Assembly: GCF_019175385.1 (NCBI RefSeq)
Contig: NC_083342.1
Location: forward strand, 123,566,376-123,630,375
Direction: 5' to 3'
DNA: 64,000 bases
From: Lycium barbarum
Lineage: Eukaryota > Streptophyta > Magnoliopsida > Solanales > Solanaceae
A program made the translations under genes and the position numbers. Shown in pieces: positions 23,618 to 36,515 of the stretch (positions are counted from its first letter, which is position 1; every line of letters starts with the position of its first letter). The notes under the pieces were generated by a model that had not been told where the DNA came from, searched no databases, and saw nothing but the letters and a program-made list of their open reading frames with translations.

Positions 23618-23960
23618 TTTGGCTACTCAAATTTGAGATGAAAACACACACACCCACAACCTCAAAACATGTAAATCTTGAATCTTTTTTCCAAGATTCA
23701 GGAAAATACTGGATTGGGTACTCTTTATAGAGCTGAAAACACACACCCACAACCTCAAAATATGCAAAGCTTGGATCTTTTTTTCAAGATTTGATAAATG
23801 CTGAACTGGGTAAGTCTTGATTTACTGTTTTTTTTTTTTTTCAAGAATTGTGCGTGGGTTCTTCAATGTGGAATGAGAACTGAGAAGGGAGGGTTAAAGG
23901 GGGTATTATGGAGGAGGAAAGTGAGTCTGGAAGATCTAGTGGAAATAATGGATATGTGAA
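23618..23960 (-). promoter_or_regulatory. KOR 5' UTR and proximal promoter with internal duplication
   Basis: Directly upstream of the KOR start codon, two ~85-95 bp copies lie in tandem (about 23641-23730 and 23734-23820). Both have CACACACCCACAACCTCAAAA, then a CTTGAATC/CTTGGATC block and CAAGATT. A short T-tract (about 23830-23842) follows. The transcription start is not determined. Confidence 0.55.
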
Positions 23961-24219
23961 GCTGTGATGGTGCTGTTTTTTTGGCTTTTTGATTATAACA
24001 CAATATTTTTATATGCACTGGTATTACCTAACCTAAAATAATGAAAAAAGGCAGTGAAGTAATGCACAAGAAAATGTGTACCCACGGAAAAAAGGTTGTA
24101 GTTGATGACACTAACGACACAGCTAATGGACAATGACAACCTGTCTAATTCCAATCCTCCCTTCAAATGGTGATTTACTTCCTAATTTCCAATTACTCTA
24201 CACAACGTAAAATGTATAT

Positions 24220-24384
24220 GAGCCCGTTTGACTGAGCTTAAAAATACAACTTATAATTTATTTAAGTTGGGCCACTCAATTTATTTTTTTAGATTTATTT
24301 TAAATATAAAATAACTTATAAACTAATTGGGTAAGCTAAACTTATAATTGTTTTCAGCAACTTATAAGCTAAGCAAACGTGCTC
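24220..24384. repeat. Small inverted-repeat (MITE-like) element
   Basis: The left end GAGCCCGTTTGACTGAGCTTA pairs with the right end, whose reverse complement is GAGCACGTTTGCTTAGCTTA. A weaker internal inverted repeat (AACTTATAA) continues inward. The length of 165 bp and AT-rich centre fit a MITE; the superfamily is uncertain. Confidence 0.55.
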
Positions 24385-25833
24385 TATACTTGTATATTAG
24401 CCGTTAGGACAATAGTAGTACTAGTATTGATTAGTGTTGAAGGAAATGAGCTTTTGAAGATCTTTTTCTTTTTGCCATAAAGTTAAAGATTTATGGATAC
24501 TATTACAAAATTTTATTTAGATCACTTTTCAAATAGCTGAAAACGAGATTAAAGTAAATAACTTAATAGATAGCTAGCTAAGAAAATAACAAGGGGAGTA
24601 AAATAAGGTAACTTTTTCTTAACCAGGGGAGTGATATTTCTATATATATAAAAGATAATTTCCACTATCTTTGAGAATAAATACAGAATTCGTTGTGTAT
24701 TACTGCTCGAATACATTTTAATATATGCAAATTTCAGAGCAAATAATGCATGTTGCAAGAGAAAATTACACTTCAGTAACATATATTAAAAATCTGGTGG
24801 TTCCTTTTAAATTTTAATAAACTTTTTTCAGTGGGAAGCTTTAGTTGACTTTCACTACAAGGCTTTTTGCTATCATTTTCATACCTAACAATCACCAGAT
24901 GGCACATGAAAGGGGATGTACACATGAAAGGGGATGTAATTTCGAAGAGGAACCAGCTGACATATTGGGTAGCGTTTTAGCCACAGCATGTTCAACAGAC
25001 AGAATATGAAAGATAATAAAATTGTCTGAATATTTTTTGATAAAATGATACTCTTAATAAATGGGTCTGTGCTTATAAAAATGAATTTTGCAGCAAGGAA
25101 AAGACAGTGACACAAATATACTAGTATTACAGTACATCCTCATTACCCACTTATGATTTAGGAAGTCTGGTTTTTCTGTCTCTACAATAAATATAGAATC
25201 TCCACAGTGGAAGTTGCTGTGTTGTCACGCAATTAATTGCGGCAAATCAAATCTTTAGTTCACTTAACAAATGATTTTATTTAAAACTTCCTGTTTTAAA
25301 TAAAAGGAAAGAAGAAAACTCTTCTTTCTCCATACTTTCTTTTATATTGTTAATTATTTTTTAGACAAATTGGTTGAGTTTTTTTTGTTTTTTGTTTTTT
25401 CACTGTGTAAGATAATGAATTTAACTAAATTAACGAATGCTTTTATTTGGAAAAAAGTTAATCATGCTCAATGTTTATACTAAATTATACGTAATAATTT
25501 GCCATGATTAAATCATAAATAAAAATAAAAATGTGTATTATTAACTACTTATTTAGGGATAAGAGTGTTGTAATTACATGTGTCATGTAATCACTGTATT
25601 GATGTAAACACGAAATACTAGTATTTTTATCTTTTAATTTAATTTTTTTTATTGGCAGTATGTAGATGCAAAAGGCATGTTTTTCTGTTGAGATTCAAAG
25701 GAGATAGACATATGTAGCGGAAGGGTTCCATACTCTGATTCCTACCATCCATACATACAAGTGCAATATGATTAAAACTAATTTGACAACCTAATGCTTT
25801 GGTTGCAAGATTTATTATAAGTATTATTGTCAT

Positions 25834-25942
25834 TCGGAAACAGCCGTCCTACCTTGGTAGGAGTCAGGTCTGCGTACACTCTACCCTCCCCAGACCCTAC
25901 GATGTGGGATTTCACTGGGTTGTTGTTGTTGTTGTCGTCGTC
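25834..25942 (+). mobile_element. TS/RTE 3' tail fragment
   Basis: This runs from CGGAAACAGCCGTCCTACC through the core CAGGTCTGCGTACACTCTAC to a run of TTG units that decays to TCGTCG. Target duplications are not clear. Confidence 0.75.
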
Positions 25943-26794
25943 ATTTTTAACCTAAAAAACAAATATATACTAAACCAAAAGAAAAGATCCCTGTCTATAA
26001 GTTGCTTAACGTTAATCGTTATATCTGTTAGGACTATATCATGTTTAGTTTGCGAATGTTGACAACTCACTTACTCAAGTACTCAATGATTTCTCTAGAA
26101 GAATAAACAAAATATTTCTTAGTATATTACTGGCTTCTTCCCTAAATAAAGATAATGACGTCTGCATGTGAAGGAGAGGTGAGGGTGAGAGAAACCTAAA
26201 ATAAACAAGTCATCATGTGCAGTGTCGGCAAGGGATGTCTTTTTTCTTGAGCTGGAGTATGGTTTTAGTTAGAAGAGACTTTTCTTTGTTTTTTTGTCAA
26301 TTACTCCTCCATCATCTAACTTAATTTATTCGTCTCTTCTCCATGTTTTTTTCTTCAAATTAACTCCCTACCATCTTTTGTCTCTTTTTTTTTTTTTCGT
26401 CTGTCTCTGATTACCCCCAAATTATCTTATGTCAATATTATCAGATGTGGCTGAAAATAGTATTTTTTGTCCGAATTATGGCTGAAATTGTTATTTTCGT
26501 ATGGACTTCATCTGTGTGAAATTTCAAACATCTTTTATCTAGTCAAACTTCCAACACTACATGTCTTATTTCGAAATGGGTAGACAGAAAAAAAATTACT
26601 ACATTTAAAATAACGATGTCCAAATAAAATATATCCTATAAAAAACTTTTACCCATGCAACTGCTAAGGAAGACTAACAGACTCTATTTGTGATGTCAGT
26701 CAAAACCAAGGAGCCAAATTTTTATTGTCCTTGTATAAGTATTCTTATCTTCTTTCTCAACCTTTTTGGTTTTATTGTCCATGCATGTTATTTG

Positions 26795-27342
26795 GGTTCC
26801 TCTACGGGCAATTGGCAGGAATGCTCTTATTTTGGGGTGGTCTTTAATTTTTGGTCTTGCTAGAATCTCTTAATTTCGGATTTGAATCTCCGCTCAGTCA
26901 AAAATTATAAAAAAAAAAGTTGCAAGGTAGAGTTTAGATTCGCAAGGCAAAGATTTGTCTGCAGGTAGAATTTTGTTACCTTCAGGCATGCTTATTTTCA
27001 GTGGCGGATCCAGAATTTTCATTCAGGTTGTTCTGAAAAAAAAAGAAAAAGCTAAATATAATTTTTTCAGGGCTTAACTTTCGACATACATGTAAAATAA
27101 ATTATATTTAGATCCGCCCCTGCCTGTTTTGCCTTCACGCATACCAAAACTCTATACCTGAAGACAAATCTCTGCCTTAAGGCTTAACTTTACTACAAAA
27201 TTTTGCCTTGTGAAATTGTCTTTTTTTTTATTTTTTTATTGAGCCGGAGTTCGAATCCCGAATCTCATGATATTCGGTAAAAGGCATAAAAATTAAAGAC
27301 CAGTGCATTTGAGGGCCACTGGGCACAAAAAATTGTTCCTCT
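26795..27342. mobile_element. Second MULE-like foldback element
   Basis: The element is about 26805-27333. Flanking repeats share GTTCCTCT (26796-26803 and 27335-27342). Ends and inner blocks (GGGCAATTGGC, TTTTGGGGTGGTC, CCGCTCAGTCAAAAATT, and on the right GAGCCGGAGTTCGAATC and AAAGACCAGTG) match those of the element at 17056-18130. It is a shorter member of that family, with a hAT-like MITE nested at 26999-27122. Confidence 0.55.
26999..27122. repeat. hAT-like MITE (CAGTGGCGGA family)
   Basis: It begins CAGTGGCGGATCCAGAATTTT and ends TAGATCCGCCCCTG, an inverted repeat characteristic of a common Solanaceae MITE family. It is nested in the MULE-like element. Confidence 0.65.
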
Positions 27343-27579
27343 TTCCGTCAGTGAAGCTGATTCAAGATGGCGGGCCTTATGGGCCTATCTACACATGTCA
27401 TAGAGTCCAGAGCCCAGAATTTCATGTGCTCAACATGGTCATCGGGGCCTCCCACGAGTCCACTTCTATTAACTGTTGAGTAAAAATTGAAAAAAAGGTT
27501 TAAGTCTTGTTGGGCTTGTGTCTGATTTTACGAAATGTACGATATTCTGTGACTTAGTGTCAACACTGAGTGCAAGTTA

Positions 27580-27790
27580 GTGTATAACTAGCCATTCTAA
27601 TCAACAAAAGTGCTTTATACAAAGAGAATATACATTTAGAGGATTTATGTACAAGATGTCCATCACTTCCAAAATGATTATCAGGCTAGGAGTATATCTC
27701 GCTGCAATGATCGTCTTGAGTGCTAAATACACAAAAATTCTCTGGACAAAACTTTGCGAAGGAAGGAGCAATTCTGCTGCCACATTCAGG
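27580..27790 (-). pseudogene. Relic of a ferric reductase (FRO) exon
   Basis: On the minus strand the frame contains VMDILYINPLNV, close to [12 protein letters not shown] in exon 8 of the FRO genes at 44.7-55 kb. The DNA shares ACATAAATCC, GTATAAAG and CTTTTGTTGATT in the same order and at nearly the same spacing (30 versus 32 nt between the outer blocks). No other FRO exon is seen nearby. It lies about 17 kb from the FRO cluster, in the same orientation, just 3' of eIF3c. The match is short, so this is a moderate call. Confidence 0.5.
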
Positions 27791-28280
27791 TACCTATTAC
27801 TGAGTGGAAAGAAGGTTCTGATATTTTATTAAAGAAAAAAATAGATAGCATGTCGCGGAGCTTGAAAATTATTTATTTGGATTAAGGATAGGATACAAAT
27901 CAAGAAATGTATAAGGAATTATCGGAAAGCATGATCCACAGAAGCAGTCTGTAAGCCACATTACCAGACTTTGTGCAGCATCTACTCTAGCAAAGAATAA
28001 ACGACTTTGAAGGTAACAAAATTCTAGTGTGTATCTACTACGAGCTAATATTCTATGCAGATTAAATTAAAAAAGAATGTACCCACCATAATGAATGTCA
28101 TTAAATGAGAAAAGCAGTATAGCATCGCCAAAAGATGCTAGGAAGTCACAGAAAACAATGTAGCACAATGAAACGTTGGTTTACGAAACAAGCAAAAAAA
28201 CTATAAATTCTACTACAATCAGGGACCCCCCTCAAGTGCTCTGTGATTCTCTGTAGGCAAAACTTTGTGCACGGCTCTAA

Positions 28281-31200
28281 CTAACGGATCCCTCTGTTAA
28301 GATTAACCATGCGACCTGATCCATCCATCTGGCCTCCCCTAGAACCTGCACCGCTCTGATATCTTGAGCCTTGACCACCGAGAGTCCCTCGTGCCTGATT
28401 AGTACGGTCCCTCGATCCTTGCCCAGATCTACCACCGACATACCCTGTTCGCGCACCACCACCACCTTGCCTGCTTTGTGAGAAGGAGAATTCCTGCCAC
28501 TTACCAGCACCAGGAGCTGCAGCAGCATAATCCTGGCCGTCCCTGCGCCTCAGAGGAAGGCCATCCAATGCACCACCACCAATCCTCGATTCTGTTGCTC
28601 GTTCGTTACTTTCTGCTAAAACTGACAGCTTTTCTGTCAACTGGAATGCCAAAGACTGCAATCTTGTATGTTCAACATCGTGAAAGACCATGCATCGGGA
28701 TGGTTGATCCCAGCTTGCATGAAGCTCCTCAGAAATCATCATTTTGCTCACAATGCTATGGATCTGTGAAGCTGAAAGGTCAAACATCCCCGCAAGTTGA
28801 TCCAAACTCAGAGAATTATAAGAAGACGAATATGTGAAAAGGTAGGTCCTCAGTGCCTCTTCCTTTATTTTGCCTCTAAGCATCTCAAGAACACTATCCT
28901 TGTTGCGAAGCAGCCTCCACACATCAAGGGACGTGATAACATCAAAAGCCTTCTGAAAGTCTCCTTGCCTGAGGGCCCTTGTCGCAGCCATTACATGGTC
29001 CCTCACATTTTCAGGTGGACCGGTAAAAGTTTGCCTCTCACTGATTTCAAGCAATCTCCGGAATGTCTTGCTTATGACCCTGCGCTTCATGTCATGGCTA
29101 TTAGCTGCCATGCTTGGTACCTCAAGAAGCATTGCACATGTCAGATGGACGGCCTCAAGAAGCTCTAGATTTATATGCATATGATACGGCATCTGACGCC
29201 TCCTCTCCATCCGCTCCTAATAGTGTTCAAAATGTATAGTTTAGAATCTTTGGTAAGAATCATAATGAAGAATTCCAGCCAAAATCCTACAGTGATAAAT
29301 GAGTCAGTTGAAGGTGCAATCTGATATAAAATATGTGATTATTTGAGTTAATGTGAATTTGGCCACTAATTTTCCACGTGCACATGTTCATTCAAGTGGT
29401 TGGACCTACTCTGCAAGTCACTTTATACTGCTAAAACTGATGGAACTCCCATGCATCAACGTTCTTTTAATAATACTGTGACTGATTATCTCCCTATCGT
29501 CCTTTCAAATAACAAGTTTTGCTAGTTCACAGTATTTTAGCATTTAATATCAACAATCTTTTAAAAAAAACAAAAACTAAATACCCTCTAAACTCCCACA
29601 TATGTCGGGAATTATTCCCAACGCGTGGATAGAGCAAAATAAATAACACGTGATTCAATTCTAAATCATTCAAGTATAAGTTACCCATTTTGATTCCTAA
29701 CGCTCACATCCGAATCTTTTTTTTTTTTTTGGGTGAAGTAAGAAGTTTCATTAAAGGCATACAGCTAAGAAGTCTAAGAGCACTGTTAGAAGTAGAAATC
29801 CAATCAAAAAGCCTATGGTAACATTAACAGCACATCCTAATCTGTTTATAACTCCATAACTGTAGAGCATTCTATTGCTCTGTCGTTGGAAAAAGAAAAT
29901 AATTAATTATTCCCTTTTTTTTGGATAATTCTCACTTTATAACCTATTTTTATCAGTGGTGTTCAAGTCACACATTCAATTGAAGAAAAACACTAAGCAA
30001 CACCGCATAACTCCATAAGTGTCATATTAGACTGCTCTGTTCTATTATGGTTAGAGCGCACTGATCCAGCAAGATAGATCCACTGAACACACGGAAGACC
30101 TTATAGTTTGTGTTAATCTTTTTCCCTTTTAAGGGATCTATCTCAAAGTTTCAATAAAGCAAGTGAACATAGTCAGAATAAAGGAGGTAGCAACTTCTGT
30201 CCATCTTATCATAGTGCTCTAGAAGCATGAGTGATGAGGACTTATGATTCAAGTAAAAAGAAGGATTACTAGATGAAGGAAGAAAAGGAGGGCCATGTGC
30301 CAAATCTGGACAAGTTAAAAGATTTCATTAGAAATTCACTAAAGATTGTGTCAAAAAGCACAAAGAAAAGTGGCATATGGAGTGGACTTCTCCTCTATCA
30401 GATCTGCCTAGCTGTGAAAAAAAGAGTATCTCTTTATTACACCAAAATGCAAGTGAAAAAAAAACTTTTGACGCTCGTCACGCTCCCTTCATCCCTCTCT
30501 ATACCATTTTCTCTCCTTCTCCCCTACTATATGACCAGAGAACTTTTGTAAATATCTTTAACTGTCCTCCTCCATATTATATAACACTCTGAAATAGATA
30601 CTAGCTCCTACAAATTATGAACATAAAGCAACTAATCTCAAAACATAAAAATGGATCAACATATAATAGCATGTAATAAAAATAAAAATTTCCTGCATGA
30701 AAGACCAAACAATGAAAATTTTCAGCAAGATACCTGTTCTGGGGTCTTCTCATGATATCTGCTTTGGGAGACACCCTGTGCAAGTAACTCCTTCACCCTG
30801 CCAGCAGAATAGAGTTCAGAAAGGCAACCATGTGCTTCTGCAATAAGTGCCATCCTGAACGCACAGAGACCAAGCTGAGCCATGGCTCTATTAAAAAGTA
30901 TCTGGGTTGAAATGTCCATGTGCTGGATATTTTCCTGCAAGTGACTCATTAATAACAAGTCACGGGATGTTGAAAACTCATCCAAGATGGCATGGTGGTA
31001 TATATCACAGAGCATTGCACGGGCCTTGGTTCGTTCATCCCCATATTTATATATGAGAGAAACGAGACTGTCCATCAATGTCCTGCTGTTCTCTTCAAAA
31101 GATGGTTTCCTAGGCACAATCTCAGGAGTTGCAACAAATGCTATTGGACCTCTACTCTCCTCAACCACTTTGTTTTCTTCTGCAGACTCCGCCTCTCCAC

Positions 31201-33286
31201 CCTCCGTGAGCTCAGCCAACTTCCTCATAGCATCATACACTCCTTGTGGTTTATAATAGATGAATTCAACCTGTTTAAGAGCCACTTTCGCAGCACCCTT
31301 GTAGTCTCCCGCCTGTTCTAAATAACGTTGGACATTTTGAGCAAGAACCAAAAACAATGGCTCATCCCTCAGCCTTTCAACATACTGGCTGGTATGTGGA
31401 TCAATTACCTGCAAGCTCTTGAAGAACTCTAAATCTATCCTTTCAACAAAGGCAACCAAGTTTCCCCAGATCCTTATTGTCCCTGTGTGGTCTGCTCCTT
31501 TCTGGGTCTCATTTTCATCAGGCTCCACCATGTCATCAACCACAATGTTTGAGTATTGGGTCAAAACATCAAGGATGGTAAGCATATTCTGCACGCACTT
31601 TTTCCACACATTTATCGGCATGTGGCCACTGAGACCTGGATTAATATCAAACTGGGCAGACACGACACCAAACAGAATTTCCAGCTTCTGGGCTGGAGTC
31701 TTGGCCACCTTGGTCAAGAAGGTGAGCTGTTCAACCAATTCAATCTTTCCAGTCCCCTTTCTACCTCTAGCAGCAACAATTTCCTTGAACTTCTTGTTGA
31801 CTGTCTCCCACGTGATTTGACTTGGATCTTTGAACTGTTTATCCAGAAGTTTCTCTTTCTTGCTCAGCATCTTCTCCCACCCAGTACCAGTCTCAGTTGT
31901 CTCATCCCGATCTTCATCTTCATCATCAGATGCAGCTGCAATCTTTGTCGGGTCCTCCTCAAACTCCTCTTCATCATCTTCTTCTTCCTCTTCTGACTCG
32001 TCATCATCACCACCCTCATCCTCACTCACAGGAGGATTTTCCCTATACTTATTAATCATCTCCTCATACTGCTTATTATTCTTTTTTAGTTTCTGTTTCA
32101 TCGCATTCAAGGCTTTAGCATTACTACTACTCATCTTCTTCCTTGCCTCCTTATTGGACAAAGCCTGATTCAAGAAATCCTCCAGCATCACTAAAGCTTT
32201 GATATAAAGATTTGGTGGTTTAATCGATTCTGTAATGCGCATGACCTTCTCCAGCTGCTTATTGATCTTGTCAAAGCTCTCCTGCAGGCTAACCCAGTCA
32301 TTAATCTTCATAGCATTCTTCATCTGATCAACAGTTGCTGACAACTCCTCAAAGCGCTTATCTTTGGCTGACCGGACGACTCGCTTCTGTCCATCTGACT
32401 CATCACTGTCGCTGTCAGCAGCAAGATATCTTGATGCACCCGTGGCAGCGGTAGTCTCAGCCGGCCCTTCATCCTCCTGCTCGTAATCACTCTCCTCCTC
32501 CTCCTCCGTCTCACTATCGCCCTGCAAATATCACAGTTTGAATAAATCAGATCAGACAAAGGTACAAAGGTAGATGTAAGGTCTATCTACATCCTACCCT
32601 CCCAAACCCCACAAAGGTAGAGGTAAGGTCTGCGTACATCCCATCCTACCCTCTCCAGACCCCACAAAGGTAGAGGTAAGGTCTGCGTCCATCCTATCCT
32701 ACCCTCCCTAGACCCCACAAGGGTACAAAGGTAGAGGTGAGGTCTGTGTACACCCTACACTCCCTAGACCCCACAAAGATAGGGGTAAGGCCTGTGTACA
32801 AACTACACTCCCAAACCCCCTTGCGGATTACACTGGGTGTGTTGTAGGATAAATCAGATAACACCTTCCCTAACCCATAGTTTAGGCAAAAAGAACTATG
32901 CAGAACAGACTACCATATATACACAAAAGCAAATCACTCCTTCACAGCACCTCCATCTCGCCCATAAATTTTGTTACTCAGCCAAATACCAAAAAATAAA
33001 AATAAAAACTAGATCTTTATCCAGTAATATACTCAGAAATTAGATTAAATTATTTGAAACTCTTATATACGAAATTGAGGTGAAAAATAATTAACACTCG
33101 TTCACAGCAACTCCATCTCACCCATAAATTTTGTTACTCGTCCAAACACCCAAAACAAAAAAAAAAAAAAAAAAAAAACTTTATCCAGTAAATACACTCA
33201 GAAAAGCGATTAAATTACTTGAAACTCTCATATAAAAAAATTCAGGTAAAAAAATAATTTACCTGAGTCCAAAAACGGGACGCCAT
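28281..33286 (-). CDS. EIF3C: Eukaryotic translation initiation factor 3 subunit C
   Basis: eIF3c is a core PCI subunit of eIF3, which holds the 40S ribosome and recruits eIF1, eIF5 and the ternary complex. The coding exons are 33286-33263 (eight codons, MASRFWTQ), 32521-30734 and 29216-28281 (stop TAG), giving 915 aa; Arabidopsis eIF3c is about 900 aa. The N-terminus is acidic (residues ~10-60). A second Glu/Asp-rich stretch lies near 180-230. A long helical part follows (for example [20 protein letters not shown]). The PCI region is at about 725-830 ([20 protein letters not shown]). The tail is rich in Gly, Arg and Ser ([18 protein letters not shown]) and ends NLNRGIR. A plausible 79 nt intron lies in the 5' UTR (33331-33409, GTTCGATC...TTTGCAG). 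Intron 1 carries an expanded TS/RTE tail. Nothing is broken. Confidence 0.97.
32542..32859 (+). repeat. TS/RTE tail expanded to about five tandem copies
   Basis: The element is 32553-32848, flanked by a perfect 11 bp repeat ATAAATCAGAT (32542-32552, 32849-32859). It holds five imperfect ~47-60 bp repeats of the tail core, each with AAAGGTAGAGGTAAGGTCTG-like and CCCTCC..GACCCCAC blocks. Only the last copy continues into ACACTGGGTGTGTTGT. It lies in eIF3c intron 1. Confidence 0.85.
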
Positions 33287-33410
33287 ATTCTTCAACAAAA
33301 GTTCTTAGAGAGACACGGAGATAGAATAAGCTGCAAATTACACAATCTAAACTTATCAAATAATTTTAGCATTTTACAAACGAGAATGTTTAAGGAGAAG
33401 AGATCGAACC

Positions 33411-36320
33411 TGTGAGCTGGAAGAGAAAACTAGAATGTTGAAAGGGGAATGAAATTTTGCAGTAAGAACCCTAGATAACATTTGGGCCGACTTCTATTTG
33501 GGCCTTAATGGGTTCGGATTCGGAAAATGACACTCCTAATCAATCTAAACTTAGGAAACTTTTGGCGAGTATCTATTTTCTTTTTTCTAGGTATACAGAT
33601 GGCAAATTGTAGCCATTTTTAAAACCGTTAATTAGATATTAATTATTATTTTAAAAATTATGAAATATTTTTTTAAAAAAATAAAAATAAAAGAAATATT
33701 TGAATAATATTTTTCTCATTAAAACACGAAATAATTCCATGAATGAATATTTACATTTGAGAGTTGATTTCTTGAATGATTATTCAACTTGCGGTAATTA
33801 GTTATCAATGTCATATCTTTCTTTTCTTTTCTTTTCTTTTTTACTTTCAAATGTCAACTTACTTTCTTAGTTCAAATTCGACTATCATTTTAGCAAAAAT
33901 TTATATTTTTGGATAGAATCAACAATGTGACGAGTTTAATTTTAAAAAATAACAATTTAAACGATTATTTAGAATTTGAACCAAATTTAAATCAACTCAA
34001 AGCTAAAATCGACTCACTATCTGACCTGACTCATTCTTTTCTATTAAAAACAAAAACACTCATATTTTCGTTCTCACATTTTATCCTAAATAATGCCCAA
34101 GCGGTCAAGTTTTCGCGGTCCCTTTCTATTCAAAGGGAAAAAAAAACTAAATGCTTATATTTAAGATGATTTGCTATGTCATCAAGTCTTACCAAAAAAA
34201 TACAAAATACGGCTAAGATGACTATTAAAGTGAAGTTGATAAAATAAGATGACTTTTGAAGGATTAAAAAAAAAACATAACTTTAATAGTCAATTACCCT
34301 AAATTGAATAATCATTCAGGCAATTAACTCTTAAGTTTAAACATTTATCAATTTAAACTCTATAACTTATTTTCATAGTTACAGTTCAAACTGCATAAAT
34401 TAACTCAAACTCCTTAAATAATCCACGAAGTTCAAATATTTATAAAATAACAATGTCTGTTATTTGTTCTTAAATTTTTCAATGGAGCATCCTTACGCTA
34501 TTCATCTCATTCTTTTCTTCCTCGTCTTGCTATGTTTATGCCACTGCTCATGAGTTTTCTTCATTTTCATTCTGTTTTCATGAATGCGACCTTCTTCATT
34601 TTGACAAGATCTACTGAAAATAATAATTTCGCTTAACGCATAAAACGAATCAACAATCAAACTGAAATGTATAATGAATTTTAAATGATTCAAAATTAAA
34701 AAAAAAAAAACCAGCATAAACATACAAGTAAAAAAAAAAACAGAATACTGGCTTCACGAGCCCAAAAAAAAAATAGTGATTATTAATACCAAAATCGTAA
34801 GATGAAGTTTTACCTTAAAAGTTACAAACTTCATTGTATAGTGCTAGAGTTTCACCCAAGTAAAGATATTTGTTCAAATTTTGCTTTTACATTAAGAAAT
34901 AAATAACTTTTTTTATTATATTTGAAATAGTGGCGAAATATTAACAAATTTTCCAAAAAAAAATAGTCGTCCAACTTAATTTTTTCGCTAAACTTACTAA
35001 TTATTTGATTGATAAAAACTTACTTAATAATATTTTATACCAAGATAATAAATTTATAACATGTGTTTATACATATTTTCCACTTAATTTTAATTGATCG
35101 ATATGTATTCTGAGTTACTAAATCATTTAACAATTGTAAATTGATATAATGCAGTGTAAATATAATCGTAAGTGAGTTTTTATCTTGTTTGACTTTTAAT
35201 TTGCTGAATAAAGATGCATTAAATTAAAAGCGGGAATTTGAAAGTAAGTACAAGCTGGGATTGATCGAAAAGATTCAACCCCTAAATTGTCTTTGCAAAA
35301 AGTAAAGGAAACAAAGTTTTGTGTTGGAATTGGATTCCAAAAACAGTATGTGTGATCAGACTCCTCCTTAATAGGATTACATTGTATTGTTAGTTTAAAT
35401 GCATAGTTTGTTATTAAATTAAAATTTATTGTATGGTATTGCTAGATCAATTGTTCTATTAAACATAAAATAATCATTTTCTAAACAACTAATTTGATAT
35501 GATTCTACGTTATTTTTCATTATGCCCTTACTATTATTTTAAAATCTCATTTTATCATTTATGTTATTTTTCTTTTAACTCCAACAAACATTCTAGGTTT
35601 ATCTTTGTTACTCCTCATTTTCATCAATAATCCTCCTAGCCGAGGGTGACTCAAGAATATGACTAGTAAAGTTTTTGTTAAAAATTTTGAGGATTCAAAA
35701 AATTCAAACATAGAATTTATGGTTTATTTTTGCTTAGAAATATTAAAGTCTGTAAAAAAAATCGTGAAATCAATGCGGGACTCATTTCTGAATTTCAGGC
35801 TTAACATTTGGCTGGTTTAGAGTTCTTCTCGGAAAATAAAACTCCTAAAGCCTAGTAGCAAAACAAAACAAACCCCTTAAGACACCGGAGCGGATTTATC
35901 GATGGTCTCGGTAAAAAATTATAGTGTATATATAGGATAATTTTTCTGTGTTTATGTACACATATTAATTTTAAATATCCTGAACAAATACAAAAGGTTA
36001 ACTCAAGCTGTCCAGGTGTTTAAAATTGTCTATAGTGTCCTAGGTTCGATTCCCATCGACAACATTATTTTTTTATATTTTACTTTTGTTATTTTTTCGA
36101 CCCCCGAATGAAAATTTTGAATCTGCTTTTTTTATTTGGAATCGTATTATACCTTTTCTTATTTGGAGTCGATATTGTACTTTTTCTTATTTGAAGTCCA
36201 TAATAAAAGTATGTTAGTAGCATGTCAATGGTGTTCATATATAGATTTAAATTATACCTTGAACGTTTTTTCTACTTTGTGTGGGCGGTCAATCCATTTT
36301 TTTTTTTAGAATCATGCATT
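33411..36320. other. AT-rich intergenic DNA upstream of eIF3c
   Basis: The eIF3c promoter should lie within the first few hundred bases. Beyond it I see a (TTTTC)n run near 33815-33842 and degraded repeat-like DNA at about 35640-36130, where GGTTCGATTCCCATCGAC resembles a pol III B-box. I found no gene. Confidence 0.6.
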
Positions 36321-36467
36321 ATAATTGTTGACACCCAATTTTGTCCCGCCTCTCCCCGAAATACCTATTTATACTTCTGATATTTTTGAGAAATTAAAAA
36401 ATATGCATTTAAATTTTACTATAATTATTAGTCTTTTATTAACACCCACATTTTTATTCTACTGCAG

Positions 36468-36476
36468 TTATTATTA

Positions 36477-36515
<39 letters not shown>

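Larger units (their letters stand above)
23961..28280. other. Intergenic DNA between KOR and eIF3c
   Basis: No intact gene is seen. It contains an inverted-repeat element (24220-24384), a TS/RTE tail (about 25834-25942), a MULE-like element with a nested hAT-like MITE (26805-27333), an FRO exon relic (about 27580-27790) and, near 27840-28280, the likely eIF3c 3' UTR. The rest is AT-rich without recognisable features. Confidence 0.7.

Noticed and set aside
28478..29168. Two plus-strand open frames of ~120 codons opposite eIF3c
   Set aside because: They are antisense shadows of the conserved eIF3c exon 3, with no family similarity.
31419..32168. Plus-strand serine-rich open frames
   Set aside because: Antisense of the acidic Glu/Asp-rich part of eIF3c; poly-Ser arises from the complement of GAA/GAT codons.
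32553..32848. Regularly repeated units that look array-like (CRISPR-like at first sight)
   Set aside because: Plant nuclear intron; the units are whole tail copies with no constant repeat and variable spacer pattern.
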